The notes beneath the pieces are model-generated. The model was not told the DNA's origin. It did no database searches and saw only the letters and a list, made by a program, of their open reading frames with translations. The position numbers and the translations under genes are program-made. Shown piece by piece: positions 32,240 to 42,189 of a DNA stretch of 64,000 nucleotides (within the stretch, counting starts at the first letter, position 1; each line of letters opens with the position of its first letter). Source of the stretch: Candidimonas humi (lineage in GTDB: Bacteria; Pseudomonadota; Gammaproteobacteria; Burkholderiales; Burkholderiaceae_B); the NCBI RefSeq assembly GCF_019166065.1, contig NZ_JAHTBN010000001.1, forward strand, positions 372,001 through 436,000, written 5' to 3'.

Positions 32240-33172
32240 TCAAGCCACTTTCCCGCCGCCCTTGACCACCGCCATCGCAGTAGCGATCAGGCCACCCACG
32301 TCTGCCAGATTGGCAGGCAGTATCAGCGTATTGCCCTCGCGCGCGACATTGCCGAAGGCCTCGATGTACTGTTCCGCCACCTTGAGGTTCACGGCCTCGA
32401 TGCCGCCGGGGTGGCCCACCGATTCGGCCACCAGCGTGATCGCCTTGGCCGTGGCCTCGGCCACCGCCAGGATTGCAGTGGCTTCGCCCTGCGCCTTGTT
32501 GATCTGGGCCTGCTTCTCGCCTTCCGAGCGCGCAATGTAAGCCTCGCGCTCTCCGGTGGCGATATTGATCTGTTCCTGGCGCCGCCCCTCGGAAGCCGCG
32601 ATCAGCGCCCGCTTCTCGCGTTCGGCCGTGATCTGGGCCTGCATGGCGCGCAGGATCTCGGCCGGCGGGGTCAGGTCCTTGATCTCGTAGCGCAGCACCT
32701 TGACGCCCCAGTTCAGCGCCGCCTCGTCCAGGGCGGCGACTATGGTGCTGTTGATGATCTCGCGCTCTTCGAAGGTGCGGTCCAGTTCCATCTTGCCGAT
32801 GACCGAGCGCAGCGTGGTCTGCGCCAGTTGCGTGATGGCCGAGATATAGTTCGACGAGCCGTACGAGGCCCGCATCGGATCGGTCACCTGGAAATACAGC
32901 ACGGCGTCGACCTGGAGCTGGGTGTTGTCGCGCGTGATGCAGACCTGGCTGGGCACGTCCAGAGGAATCTCTTTGAGCGAGTGCTTGTACGCCACCCGCT
33001 CGATGAAGGGAATGACAAAGCCCGCGCCGGGCGACAGCGTGCGGTCGTACTTGCCCAGCCGTTCGATGACCCAGGCATGCTGCTGGGGCACGATGGCGAT
33101 AGTCTTGACCACGACGACAAAGACCAGCACTACCAATACGATCAGGACCAGGGTGGAAATGTCGAGTTCCAT
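32240..33172 (-). CDS. qmcA: SPFH/stomatin-family membrane protease-associated protein
   Basis: A 310-residue protein with one N-terminal helix (LVLIVLVVLVFVVVVKTIAI), an SPFH domain (VIERLGKYDRTLSPGAGF, LDVPSQVCITRDN, LRSVIGKMELDRTF) and a long C-terminal coiled coil rich in Glu, Ala and Gln. It belongs to the QmcA/slipin group that organises membrane microdomains. The ATG at 33172 has GGAGG with 8-base spacing; the ATG at 33178 is only two bases from that site. It follows the NfeD gene by 57 bases, and such pairs work together. Confidence 0.88.
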   Translation of the reverse strand: MELDISTLVLIVLVVLVFVVVVKTIAIVPQQHAWVIERLGKYDRTLSPGAGFVIPFIERVAYKHSLKEIPLDVPSQVCITRDNTQLQVDAVLYFQVTDPMRASYGSSNYISAITQLAQTTLRSVIGKMELDRTFEEREIINSTIVAALDEAALNWGVKVLRYEIKDLTPPAEILRAMQAQITAEREKRALIAASEGRRQEQINIATGEREAYIARSEGEKQAQINKAQGEATAILAVAEATAKAITLVAESVGHPGGIEAVNLKVAEQYIEAFGNVAREGNTLILPANLADVGGLIATAMAVVKGGGKVA

Positions 33173-33229
33173 GCTCATTACCTCCGTCAGCGGAGCGCGG
33201 CCGGCGCAATGCGCGCGCCGCGCCCGTAT

Positions 33230-33658
33230 TCAATGCGTGGGATTCTCGGGGCTTACCAGCAGCGTGGCGCCCTGCAGGGCCACGATGCGATGCGGCCCCG
33301 CCTGCCGCGCCGCGCCCGCCTGCAGGCGGGCCTGCCAATATGCGCCGCGGTACCAGACCCGGGTGGTATTGTCATCGGACCACGATTGCACGTCCACCAA
33401 CTGGCCGATGTCCAGGTTGACATTCTTGTTGCGCGAGGCGTCGACTTCCCGCTTCTTGAGCACACCGGTCTTGCGCAGGATGTACAGGCCGACCAGGGTC
33501 ACCACCGCCACCGCCACGATCTGCATTGCCAATTCGGCGCCCAGCAGCGCCGCCACGCCGCCGGCAGCCAGGCCGAAGGCAAACAGCAGCAGATAGAACG
33601 TGCCAGTCATGGCCTCGCCGATCAGCGCCAGTATCGCGAACCCGAACCAGAACCACAT
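33230..33658 (-). CDS. NfeD-family membrane protein
   Basis: A 142-residue protein with two to three N-terminal helices (residues 1-60, starting WFWFGFAILALIGEAMTG) and a C-terminal OB-fold (about 80-140). This is the short NfeD form that accompanies SPFH proteins; it lies directly upstream of the SPFH gene on the same strand. Confidence 0.87.
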   Translation of the reverse strand: MWFWFGFAILALIGEAMTGTFYLLLFAFGLAAGGVAALLGAELAMQIVAVAVVTLVGLYILRKTGVLKKREVDASRNKNVNLDIGQLVDVQSWSDDNTTRVWYRGAYWQARLQAGAARQAGPHRIVALQGATLLVSPENPTH

Positions 33659-33752
33659 TGCATCCCCCCGTGACTAGCCTTGCGCGGCCAAGCCCGTACG
33701 CGGCCCGCTCACCGATTGTACCCGCAGCCGGAGCCCGGATCCGGGCGCAACG

Positions 33753-34802
33753 CTATGCGTCGCCGCCCTCGTATATGGCGACGCTAGGAGCCTGGCCGGC
33801 GCGCATGACGCCGCGATACATCCCTTCGGTATTGAAGGGCATGGCCACGCGGCCGGCTGCATCGACGGCGATCAGCCCGCCCTGCCCGCCGATGCGCGGC
33901 AGCTTGTCGTGGATGACGCTGCCGGCCGCAGCCGCGAGCCCGGCTCCGGCATATTCCATCTGCGCCGAAACGTCGTAGGCGGCCACCATGCGTATGAACA
34001 TTTCCCCCGTGCCCGTGGTGGAGACGGCGCAGGTATGGTTATTGGCGTAGCAGCCCGCGCCGATGAGCGGCGAATCGCCCACGCGCCCAGGCTGCTTATT
34101 GGTCATGCCGCCGGTGGACGTGGCGGCCGCCAGATTGCCGCGGGCATCCAGCGCGACGGCGCCGACGGTGCCGAGCTTGCGATCTTCGTCCAGCGGCGGA
34201 CCGCCCGCCCCGCTGCCGGCGGAGGCCCGGAAAGACAGGGGATCGCGCGCCGCCGCGGATTGAGCGTCGTGGTCCAGCATGACCCGATCGGCGCCTTGGC
34301 GCCGCACGCGCTCGAGCTGCTCGCGCCGTGCCGCGGTCGAGAAAAAAGCAGGGTCCACCATTTCCAGCCCCTGGCCGCGCGCGTAGGCTTCGGCGCCCGC
34401 GCCGATGAACAACACATGCTGGCTGCGTTCCATGACGGCGCGAGCGGCCAGCACCGGATTGCGCACCGTGCGCACGCCGGCCACCGCCCCGCTGCACAAG
34501 GTGGCGCCGTCCATGACGGCCGCGTCCAGTTCATGTCCGCCATCGCTGGTGAACACTGCGCCTCGTCCTGCGTTGAACAAGGGGCATTCTTCCAGCAGGC
34601 GCACCGCCTCGGTGACCGCGTCCAGGGCCGTGCCGCCGGCTTCCAGGATGCGGCAGCCGCCGCGCAGGACCGCGCGCAGCGCCTCTTCATATTCGTTGCG
34701 CGCCTTGTCGGACAGGAGCACGCGCGACAACGCGCCCGCGCCGCCGTGTATCGCCAGGACCGGCGCGAACGGGCTCGGCCCGGCCTTTTGCTGTTTCGTC
34801 AT
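33753..34802 (-). CDS. iaaA: Isoaspartyl peptidase / L-asparaginase precursor
   Basis: A 349-residue Ntn hydrolase that cleaves itself into two subunits and hydrolyses isoaspartyl dipeptides and asparagine. LAIHGGAGAL is at the N-terminus, CPLFNAGRGAVF near 75, and KLGTVGAVALD near 212 is the autocleavage site, with Thr as nucleophile of the beta subunit. GDSPLIGAGCYANN and STTGTGEMFIR complete the active site. The start is embedded in a near-exact 14-base duplication (see the short frame at 34799-34816). It diverges from the DUF2501 gene. Confidence 0.92.
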   Translation of the reverse strand: MTKQQKAGPSPFAPVLAIHGGAGALSRVLLSDKARNEYEEALRAVLRGGCRILEAGGTALDAVTEAVRLLEECPLFNAGRGAVFTSDGGHELDAAVMDGATLCSGAVAGVRTVRNPVLAARAVMERSQHVLFIGAGAEAYARGQGLEMVDPAFFSTAARREQLERVRRQGADRVMLDHDAQSAAARDPLSFRASAGSGAGGPPLDEDRKLGTVGAVALDARGNLAAATSTGGMTNKQPGRVGDSPLIGAGCYANNHTCAVSTTGTGEMFIRMVAAYDVSAQMEYAGAGLAAAAGSVIHDKLPRIGGQGGLIAVDAAGRVAMPFNTEGMYRGVMRAGQAPSVAIYEGGDA

Positions 34803-34816
34803 TTTTGTTTCGTCAT
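34799..34816 (-). other. Tandem start duplication / five-codon leader frame
   Basis: The first bases of iaaA (ATGACGAAACA) are repeated 14 bases upstream. The upstream copy makes a five-codon frame (Met-Thr-Lys-Gln-Lys) whose TGA stop overlaps the iaaA ATG as ATGA. No ribosome site is obvious for either copy. Confidence 0.4.
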
Positions 34817-34933
34817 TGTGTCGGTGCTCATGCAGATTAATTTACATTAAATATCAATCCTGGCCGCGATAGGCTCCTATACTTTTCGGCAGGCTTTTCC
34901 AACCAATTTCCTCATCCTACCCAAGGAGCCGCC

Positions 34934-35425
34934 GTGTCCCTCCAACGCACCCTGAATCTCCGTCCCGTCTGCTGCGCCGCCCTGTTGCTGTTTGGCGCCG
35001 CGACGCTTGCCCAGGCGCAACTGCTGGATTCCGTCAAAGGCGCGCTCGGCGGCCAGCATGGCTCCAGCTCATCGGGCAGTTCTGCCGGCGGCGCTTCGAT
35101 GCTGGGCGGATTGGGCGGCAGCCTGGGCGGCCAGTCCATGCCGTCCCTGAGTTCCGTGGGCACCGGCAACATCACGGGGGTGCTTACGTACTGCGCCAAG
35201 AACAATTACCTCGGCGGCGATGCCTCCGGCGTACAAAACAAGCTCCTGGGCCAGCTCGGCGGCGCCAAGTCGGCCCAGTCCGACCCGGGCTACCAGCAGG
35301 GCCTGAACGGCATACTGGGCGGCAAGAGCGGCCAGAAGGTCGATCTGGGCGGAGGCGGCCTCAAGCAGCAAATCACCGACAAGGTCTGCGACCAGGTCTT
35401 GCAGTACGGCAAATCGCTGCTGTAG
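34934..35425 (+). CDS. DUF2501 secreted protein
   Basis: A 163-residue exported protein of unknown function (YjjA-like). A signal peptide (cut near LAQA-QLLDS) is followed by a Gly/Ser-rich segment (about 40-80) and a conserved end with two cysteines (TYCAKNNYL and VCDQVLQYG) that may form a disulfide. The start is a GTG at 34934, with AAGGAG five bases upstream. Confidence 0.82.
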   Translation: MSLQRTLNLRPVCCAALLLFGAATLAQAQLLDSVKGALGGQHGSSSSGSSAGGASMLGGLGGSLGGQSMPSLSSVGTGNITGVLTYCAKNNYLGGDASGVQNKLLGQLGGAKSAQSDPGYQQGLNGILGGKSGQKVDLGGGGLKQQITDKVCDQVLQYGKSLL

Positions 35426-35455
35426 TCCCGCCGCCGGCGGCTGGGGCCGGCTCGA

Positions 35456-36109
35456 TCAAGTCAGCTCGAAGCCTTCCAGTTCCAGCAGCGCCAGCTTGCG
35501 CTCCAGGCCGCCGGTATAGCCGGTGAGCCGGCCCGAATGCGACAGCACGCGGTGGCAGGGAATGATGATGGTGACCGGATTGCGCCCGACGGCGGTGCCC
35601 ACCGGGCGGCCGTGCTGCGGCGACAAACCCGCGACGCGCGCCACATCGCCGTAGGACACCGCCTTGCCGTACGGGATGCTTAGCAGCGCATCCCATACGC
35701 GTTTCTGGAAATCGGTGCCCGACACGGCCAGCGGCACGTCGAAGTTCCTGCGGCGTCCGGCAAAATACTCGTCGAGCTCGCGCGCCGTCGCATCGAACAG
35801 GGCCGCCGCGGCGGGCGGCGTATCCGCCTGCAGCAGGCGCAACGCTTGCTCCTTCTTGCCGCCGCCCTGCTTGCGCGCCGGCGCCTCGTCGAACAAGCCC
35901 CTGCCCGCGCCGGGGCGAGCCCTGAAGCTGCGTATGGGGCGGCCGTCCAGATCGCCGAAGGACGGCCCTCCCTTTGCGGGCGCGACCGCCGGCAGGCCGT
36001 CGACGACGGGGCAATCGGATTGGCCGATGAAATACAGGCCGGCAAGCCCGGCCCCATTCGAGCACAGCAATATGGGCCCCAGAGGCGAGCTGAGCTGCGC
36101 ATGAAACAT
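35456..36109 (-). CDS. ogt: Methylated-DNA-protein-cysteine methyltransferase
   Basis: A 217-residue DNA repair protein that removes alkyl groups from O6-guanine onto its own Cys. The active-site motif IPCHRV is near residue 180, preceded by the DNA-binding FQKRVWDALLSIPYGKAVSY region and the AVGRNP motif. An insertion rich in Lys, Arg and Gly (about 45-95) makes it longer than Ogt of E. coli (171 residues). Start at 36109 is set by GGAG upstream; an upstream in-frame start at 36148 has no homology. It converges on the DUF2501 gene. Confidence 0.9.
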   Translation of the reverse strand: MFHAQLSSPLGPILLCSNGAGLAGLYFIGQSDCPVVDGLPAVAPAKGGPSFGDLDGRPIRSFRARPGAGRGLFDEAPARKQGGGKKEQALRLLQADTPPAAAALFDATARELDEYFAGRRRNFDVPLAVSGTDFQKRVWDALLSIPYGKAVSYGDVARVAGLSPQHGRPVGTAVGRNPVTIIIPCHRVLSHSGRLTGYTGGLERKLALLELEGFELT

Positions 36110-36202
36110 ATGAAGCTTCTCCGTTATGAATGCGGGCCGCAGCGCCACGCTACGAAAACCCTTGCCGCACGCGGCGCCGCGGCTTGCGCAGCGGCGCGTC
36201 CG

Positions 36203-37501
36203 TCAATGCAGCTTGACGCGCGGCGCGCCGCGCTTGAGCAGCAGTCTCCCGATGGCCAGCATCGCCGTGCGCACTGCCCCGAGCAAGGCGAAATGGTGCA
36301 TCAGGTGCAGGCTCATGTACATGAAGCGCGCAAACAGGCCTTCGATGAACAGGCCTTTGCCGGTCAGCACCCCCATGAGATTGCCCACTACACGATTATG
36401 CCCCAGCGATACCAGCGAGCCGTAGTCCTTGTAGCGGTAGGCGCGTTCGTCTCGCGGCAGGTCGGCGCCGCGGATGCGCGCCGACAACTCGTTCAGCAGG
36501 AAGTCCGCCTGCTGGTGGGCGGCCTGGGCACGGGCCGGCACGAACCGGCCCTCGTCGCCCCAGGCAAGCTCGACACAGTCGCCCAGGGCAAAGACCGCAG
36601 GGTCGCTGGTGCGCAAGGCCGCATCGACCACGATCTGGTGGCGCGCATTGGTGCGCAGGCCCAGGTCGCTCAGGAACGCCGGGGCCTCGATGCCCGCAGC
36701 CCAGACGCACAGGTCGGCCGGGTAATCTCGGCCCTCGCTGTCGGACAGCCCGTCGGCGCGGACCGCGGCAATGCGCACCCCCGTGCGCACCTCGATGCCG
36801 CGCTGCGTCAGCAGGCGATGGGCGGCCGTCGAGATCTTTTCCGGTAGCGCCGACAGAATACGCGGCGCGCCTTCCAGCAAGGTGATGTGCAAGTCGCGGG
36901 CCGGGTCGAAGTCGGCCAGGCCGTAAGTCGCCACGTCGGCGCAGGATTGGGCGAGCTCGGCCGCCAGCTCCACGCCCGTGGCGCCCGCCCCGACAATGGC
37001 TATGTTCAGCCCTTTGCCGCTGCCGTGTGCATGCGCGAGCGCGCGCAGCAGCTTGAGCCGGAATTTCTCGGCCTGGGCGGTGGAATCGATCGCCAGTGCG
37101 AACTGGCTCGCGCCTGGAGTGTTGAAGAAATTCGACTTGCTGCCCACCGCCAGCACCAGGGTATCGTAGGCCAGGTCGCGCGGCGGATACAGCTCTTCGC
37201 CCTGCGCATCGCGCACCGCCGCGAGGTGTATGCAATGGGCTTGCAGATCGGCGCCCAGCATCTCGCCGCGCACGAACTTGAAGCCGCGGCTCTTGCCCAG
37301 CATGAAGTACGACAGCCCTTCGCGGTGTATGTCCAGTGTGCCCGCCGCCACCTCATGCAGCGAGGGTTTCCAGATGTGGAACGCGGCCAGGTCGACCAAT
37401 GTGACGCAGCGCGGCCCGAAGCGCGAGCCCAGCTTGGCAGCCAGTTCCAGCCCCCCGGCCCCGCCTCCGACGATCACTACCCGGTGCGTATGTGCTTGCA
37501 T
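36203..37501 (-). CDS. ndh: Type II NADH dehydrogenase (NDH-2)
   Basis: A 432-residue FAD flavoprotein that passes electrons from NADH to quinone without pumping protons. The FAD motif VVIVGGGAGGLELAAKLG is at 8-25 and the NADH motif IAIVGAGATGVELAAELA near 167-184; VFALGDCVEL near 300 is the second FAD motif. The C-terminal end carries amphipathic helices (FMYMSLHLMHHFALLGAV) for membrane contact. Its start ATG is followed upstream by a 128-base gap to ppsA. Confidence 0.92.
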   Translation of the reverse strand: MQAHTHRVVIVGGGAGGLELAAKLGSRFGPRCVTLVDLAAFHIWKPSLHEVAAGTLDIHREGLSYFMLGKSRGFKFVRGEMLGADLQAHCIHLAAVRDAQGEELYPPRDLAYDTLVLAVGSKSNFFNTPGASQFALAIDSTAQAEKFRLKLLRALAHAHGSGKGLNIAIVGAGATGVELAAELAQSCADVATYGLADFDPARDLHITLLEGAPRILSALPEKISTAAHRLLTQRGIEVRTGVRIAAVRADGLSDSEGRDYPADLCVWAAGIEAPAFLSDLGLRTNARHQIVVDAALRTSDPAVFALGDCVELAWGDEGRFVPARAQAAHQQADFLLNELSARIRGADLPRDERAYRYKDYGSLVSLGHNRVVGNLMGVLTGKGLFIEGLFARFMYMSLHLMHHFALLGAVRTAMLAIGRLLLKRGAPRVKLH

Positions 37502-37629
37502 ATGCCAGACTCCCAGAGCGAACCGCGAAGGAAAAGCCGCCGGCCGGCCGCGGCAAGCGGCCTACGCCAGGCGGCGCACGGCGACCGGCCGCCGCCCCGG
37601 CCGGTACGACCGGGGCCCCCGAGGCGGCC

Positions 37630-40020
37630 TCAGGCGGCGTCCTGCAGCGAGCGCTCTTCCTGGGCCAGGCGCTGCCAGGTGTCGACCACGGTGTCGGGGT
37701 TGAGCGACATCGACAATATGCCTTCGTCGCGCAGCCACAGCGCCAGGTCGATGTGGTCGCTGGGGCCCTGGCCGCAGATGCCCACGTATTTGCCGGCGGC
37801 CAGGCAGGCCTTGATGGCCCGGCTCAACATGAACTTGACGGCCTCGTCGCGTTCGTCGAAATCGGCCGCCAGCAGTTCCATGCCGGAATCGCGGTCCAGG
37901 CCCAGCGTGAGCTGGGTCATGTCGTTCGAGCCTATCGAGAACCCGTCGAAATATTGCAGGAACTTGTCAGCCAGCAAGGCGTTGGACGGCACTTCGCACA
38001 TCATGACCAGCCGCAGGCCGTTCTCGCCGCGCGCCAGGCCATGGCGCGCCAGCAGCTTGATGACCTTGTCGGCCTGCTGCAGCGTGCGCACGAACGGCAC
38101 CATGATCTCGACATTGGTCAAGCCCATGTCGTCGCGCACTTTCTTCAGGGCCTCGCATTCCATGCGGAAGCATTCCTCGAACTCGGCCGAGATATAGCGC
38201 GAGGCGCCGCGAAAGCCCAGCATCGGGTTTTCTTCCTCGGGCTCGTAGCGCGAGCCGCCCACCAGCTTGCGGTATTCGTTGGACTTGAAGTCCGACAGGC
38301 GCACGATGACCGGCTTGGGGTAGAAAGCCGCGGCGATGGTGGCTACGCCCTCGGCCAGCTTTTCCACGAAGAAGGCGCGCGGGCTTGCGTAGCCGCGTGC
38401 CGCCGATTCGACGGCCTTTTTCAGGTCGCTGTCGACGTTCGGGTAATCGAGCACCGCCTTGGGGTGCACGTTGATATTGTTGTTGATGATGAACTCGAGT
38501 CGCGCCAGGCCCACGCCCTGGTTGGGGATCTGCGAGAAATCGAAGGCCAGTTGCGGGTTGCCGACGTTCATCATGATCTTGACGCCGACCTCGGGCATCT
38601 CGCCCCAGCGCACTTCCTCGATCTCGGTCTCGATCAGGCCGTCGTAGATGCGGCCCTCGTCGCCCTCGGCGCAGGACACCGTGACTTCGTGGCCGTTGTC
38701 GAGCACCGAGGTGGCATTGGCGCAGCCGACCACCGCCGGTATGCCGAGCTCGCGCGCGATGATGGCCGCGTGGCAGGTGCGCCCGCCGCGGTTGGTGACG
38801 ATGGCCGAAGCCAGCTTCATGACCGGTTCCCAGTTGGGATCGGTCATGTCGGTGACCAGCACGTCGCCGGCCCGGACCTGGTCCATTTCGGAGATATCGG
38901 CCACGATGCGCACCGTGCCCGAGCCGATCTTCTGGCCGATGGCACGGCCCGTGACCAGCACTTCGCCGGTGGCCTTCAGGCGATAGCGTTCCTGCACGTC
39001 GTGCTGGCTCTGCTGCGAGCGCACGGTCTCGGGCCGAGCCTGCAGGATGTAGATCTTGCCGTCGATGCCGTCGCGGCCCCATTCGATGTCCATCGGCCGC
39101 TTGTAGTGCTGCTCGATGATGACGGCATAGCGGGCCAGCTCGATGACCTCGTCGTCGGTCAGCGAATAGCGGTTGCGCTCGGATACCGGCACATCCACCG
39201 TGCGCACCGCCACCCCGGCGGTACGCTCGGGGTCGAATTCCATCTTGATCAGCTTGGAGCCTATGCGCCGGCCGATGATGGGATAGTGGCCGCTGGCCAG
39301 CGTGGGCTTGAAGACGTAGAACTCGTCAGGATTCACGGCGCCCTGCACCACCGTCTCGCCCAGCCCGTAGGACGAAGTGATGAACACCACGCCGTCGAAG
39401 CCCGATTCGGTGTCCAGGGTGAACATCACGCCCGCGCTGCCGCGGTCGGAACGCACCATGCGCTGCACGCCCGCGGATAAAGCCACGTCGGCATGCTCAT
39501 AGCCTTTGTGCACGCGATAGGAAATCGCGCGATCGTTGTACAGCGAGGCGAACACGTGGCGGATTTTTTCCAGCACGTCGTCGATGCCCACTACATTCAG
39601 ATAGGTTTCCTGCTGGCCCGCGAAGGAAGCATCGGGCAGGTCTTCGGCCGTCGCCGAGGAACGCACCGCGAAGGAGCCCTTGCCGTCGGCGTCGAGCTGC
39701 GCGAAGGCCTCGCGGATGGCCTGTTCGAATTGCGCGGGGAACGGCGTATCGATGACCCACTGGCGGATTTCCGAGCCGGCCGCAGCGAGCGCCCGCACGT
39801 CATCGGCATCGAGCGCGTCGAGCCGCTCGTTGATGCGCGTATCCAGCCCCGTGGATTTCAGGAAATCGCGAAAGGCGTCTGCCGTGGTGGCGAAACCGCC
39901 AGGCACCCGGACTCCGGCGTCCGAGAGCTGGCTGATCATTTCCCCGAGTGATGCGTTCTTGCCTCCTACCGAGTCTACGTCCGACATGCGGAGCCGCTCG
40001 AAAGACACTACGTAAGACAT
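37630..40020 (-). CDS. ppsA: Phosphoenolpyruvate synthase
   Basis: A 796-residue enzyme that makes PEP from pyruvate and ATP for gluconeogenesis. The N-terminal ATP-grasp domain starts [15 protein letters not shown] near residue 19. The phosphohistidine domain carries [18 protein letters not shown] near residue 410 with the catalytic His. The C-terminal barrel includes [17 protein letters not shown] and CGQGPSDH near 750. AAAGGTGA precedes the ATG and TATATA lies upstream. Divergent from ppsR, its regulator. Confidence 0.96.
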   Translation of the reverse strand: MSYVVSFERLRMSDVDSVGGKNASLGEMISQLSDAGVRVPGGFATTADAFRDFLKSTGLDTRINERLDALDADDVRALAAAGSEIRQWVIDTPFPAQFEQAIREAFAQLDADGKGSFAVRSSATAEDLPDASFAGQQETYLNVVGIDDVLEKIRHVFASLYNDRAISYRVHKGYEHADVALSAGVQRMVRSDRGSAGVMFTLDTESGFDGVVFITSSYGLGETVVQGAVNPDEFYVFKPTLASGHYPIIGRRIGSKLIKMEFDPERTAGVAVRTVDVPVSERNRYSLTDDEVIELARYAVIIEQHYKRPMDIEWGRDGIDGKIYILQARPETVRSQQSQHDVQERYRLKATGEVLVTGRAIGQKIGSGTVRIVADISEMDQVRAGDVLVTDMTDPNWEPVMKLASAIVTNRGGRTCHAAIIARELGIPAVVGCANATSVLDNGHEVTVSCAEGDEGRIYDGLIETEIEEVRWGEMPEVGVKIMMNVGNPQLAFDFSQIPNQGVGLARLEFIINNNINVHPKAVLDYPNVDSDLKKAVESAARGYASPRAFFVEKLAEGVATIAAAFYPKPVIVRLSDFKSNEYRKLVGGSRYEPEEENPMLGFRGASRYISAEFEECFRMECEALKKVRDDMGLTNVEIMVPFVRTLQQADKVIKLLARHGLARGENGLRLVMMCEVPSNALLADKFLQYFDGFSIGSNDMTQLTLGLDRDSGMELLAADFDERDEAVKFMLSRAIKACLAAGKYVGICGQGPSDHIDLALWLRDEGILSMSLNPDTVVDTWQRLAQEERSLQDAA

Positions 40021-40369
40021 AAAGTCACCTTTGAACTATATAAAGAAAGCGTGTTTGCCAAGCACACGGCATGCAGCCCGCAACGCGGACCCATGCGCTA
40101 AGCAAACCGGCCTTGCCCCGGCCGAAGGCGACTGTTACTCTAGGAGCCCGCTGGACAAGTCGCCGCGCCGCACGCTATTTGTGGCTACGGGCCGCCTGCG
40201 GCGCTGCAAATCCTCGCGACAGCTACCGGCCATCGCAGTTGTTTGCGCCTTGCATCAGACCCGGATCCACGGCGCCTGCCTGCCGCCCGACTCGTTCAGA
40301 AGATCCCTTGATTCCTTCGGATTGTACCGTTTCCTCCGCCCCAGCGCCCGCCCTATCACACTCGCTCAC
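40021..40369. other. Divergent ppsA-ppsR intergenic region
   Basis: This 349-base gap separates ppsA from its regulator ppsR. A TATATA -10-like box is near 40037-40042 for ppsA. The reading frame of ppsR stays open back to 40031, but that stretch has no family homology, so I treat it as leader. No other feature was found. Confidence 0.45.
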
Positions 40370-41203
40370 ATGGCCGACCCACTCATGCAACGCACGGTGT
40401 TCATCGTCTCGGACAGCACCGGCATTACCGCCGAAACATTCAGTCACTCGGTGCTTTCCCAGTTCGAACAGATCGAATTCGAACAGATACGCATGCCGTT
40501 CATCGACAGCGCCCGCAAGGCCTCCGAGGCGGCCCAGCGCATCAATCGCTGCGCCGAAGAGCAAAACCAGCCGCCGCTGGTGTTCAGCACGCTGGTCGAC
40601 CCCGATATCGCCCTGCTCATCCGCCAGGCGAACTGTACCTTCCTGGACCTGTTCGGAACCTTCGTGCAGCACATCGAGACCGCGCTGGGCGTCAAGCCCA
40701 GCCATTCGATAGGCCGTTCGCACATGGGCGGCCTGTCCAAGCAGTACAACAACCGCATCGAGGCCATCAACTTCAGCCTGGCGCACGACGACGGCCAGTT
40801 CGTGCACGGCCTGGAACAGGCCGACGTCATCCTCATCGGCGTCTCGCGCTGCGGCAAGACCCCCACCAGCCTGTACCTGGCCATGCAGTACGCCATCAAG
40901 GCGGCCAATTTCCCGCTCATCCCCGAGGATTTCGACCGCGGTTCGCTGCCCGCCACCCTGGCGCCGTTCCGGCGCAAGCTGTTCGGCCTGTCCATCCAGG
41001 CCACGCGGCTGGCCGAAGTACGCAACGAACGCCGCCCCAACAGCCAATACGCCTCGCTCAAGCAGTGCCGCCACGAGGTCGCCTCCGCCGAGCGCCTGAT
41101 GCGCATGGAAGGCATACCATGGCTGTCGACTACCACCAAGTCGATCGAGGAAATCTCCACCAAGGTGCTGGAAGAAGTAGGCCTGAATCGGCGCGCCTAT
41201 TGA
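40370..41203 (+). CDS. ppsR: PEP synthase regulatory protein, bifunctional kinase/pyrophosphorylase
   Basis: A 277-residue DUF299 protein that inactivates and reactivates PpsA by ADP-dependent phosphorylation of a Thr next to the catalytic His, and by phosphate-dependent removal. FIVSDSTGITAETFSHSVLSQ (in part) starts the protein; GVSRCGKTPTSLYLA near residue 157 is the P-loop. The start at 40370 gives the usual MADP start; ATG at 40385 is the alternative. Position next to ppsA supports the role. Confidence 0.95.
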   Translation: MADPLMQRTVFIVSDSTGITAETFSHSVLSQFEQIEFEQIRMPFIDSARKASEAAQRINRCAEEQNQPPLVFSTLVDPDIALLIRQANCTFLDLFGTFVQHIETALGVKPSHSIGRSHMGGLSKQYNNRIEAINFSLAHDDGQFVHGLEQADVILIGVSRCGKTPTSLYLAMQYAIKAANFPLIPEDFDRGSLPATLAPFRRKLFGLSIQATRLAEVRNERRPNSQYASLKQCRHEVASAERLMRMEGIPWLSTTTKSIEEISTKVLEEVGLNRRAY

Positions 41204-41225
41204 TTGAGTCATAGTCCTGCGATTG

Positions 41226-41263
41226 AGCTACAGTCCCGCTACGCCAGGCTCGGGGCTGTAGCT
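41226..41263. terminator. Convergent hairpin between ppsR and the methyltransferase gene
   Basis: AGCTACAGTCCCG and CGGGGCTGTAGCT form a 13-bp stem with one wobble pair and a 12-base loop, 22 bases beyond the ppsR stop. No T tract on either side. It could end transcripts from both directions. Confidence 0.5.
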
Positions 41264-41380
41264 GCCGTGGGGCACTGCCAGAAATGCAAAGCGCGACCGC
41301 TCGTTTCGGGGCCAGGCGCGCGTCTCGCGGCGCGGGCCGTGCGCCAAAGACTGCGTGTCGCCCGCGCGCCGCCGGCGCGC

Positions 41381-42175
41381 TCAAGCCTTGCTGGCAGAAT
41401 GCAGCAAACCCTGGCGGCGTTGCTCGAACAGGCAGACCGCGGCGGCGGCGGCGACGTTCAGTGATTCGACCCGCTCGGCCTGCGGGATGAAGATCTTCAG
41501 GTCGGCCCGCTGCAGCAAGGCCGGATCCACGCCCCGACCCTCGTTGCCGAAGAGCCAGGCGCAGCGCTCGGGCAGCGCCTGCGCATATAGGGATACGCCG
41601 TCCTGCAGGCTGGTGGCCAGCAGCGGCACCGCCAGCCGCGCATGCTCGGCCGCCAGGTCGACATGCTCGTAGATCGCCATGGCGAAATGCGCGCCCTGGG
41701 CGCTGCGCAGCACCTTGGCGGACCAGGCCGCGGCGCAGCCTGGCGACAGGTACGCATGGCCCACGCCCGCGGCGGCCGCGGTGCGCAGCAGCGTGCCCAC
41801 ATTGCCCGGGTCCTGGACCCGGTCCAGCCACAGGCAGTTTTGGTCGACGCGCCCCGGACGCTGCGGCTGGGGCACGTCGACCAGGAAGCACACGCCCTGG
41901 TCCTGGCCGACCGGCGACAGCGCCCGCATCAGCGCCGGCTCGCAGCTCGCGCAGGCGCTGCCCCCAGAGCGAACCAAGGCTTCAAGTTCTCCGCCCTGCT
42001 CGCGTGCCAGCAAGGCGGCATCGAAGAGCGCGAAGCGCGGCGCGCCGTAGCGTGCCGCCCACTCCTGGCACAGATGCACCCCTTCGAGCACGGCCTGGCT
42101 GCCGCGATGATGCCCCTCGGACAGGCGCAGCAGCAGCTTGTATTCCGGATTGCTGCGCGAACTGATGTGCTTCAT
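41381..42175 (-). CDS. SpoU/TrmH-family RNA 2'-O-methyltransferase
   Basis: A 264-residue RNA methyltransferase. The three SpoU motifs are present: LDRVQDPGNVGTLLRTAAA near residue 125, LFGNEGRGV near 212, and IPQAERVESLNVAAAAAVC near 232. The N-terminus (HISSRSNPEYKLLLRL) matches the L30e-like substrate-binding domain of TrmH-type 23S rRNA methyltransferases. The exact target base is unknown. It follows rnhB by 14 bases on the same strand. Confidence 0.88.
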   Translation of the reverse strand: MKHISSRSNPEYKLLLRLSEGHHRGSQAVLEGVHLCQEWAARYGAPRFALFDAALLAREQGGELEALVRSGGSACASCEPALMRALSPVGQDQGVCFLVDVPQPQRPGRVDQNCLWLDRVQDPGNVGTLLRTAAAAGVGHAYLSPGCAAAWSAKVLRSAQGAHFAMAIYEHVDLAAEHARLAVPLLATSLQDGVSLYAQALPERCAWLFGNEGRGVDPALLQRADLKIFIPQAERVESLNVAAAAAVCLFEQRRQGLLHSASKA

Positions 42176-42189
42176 GTGGAAAGCCGCCC

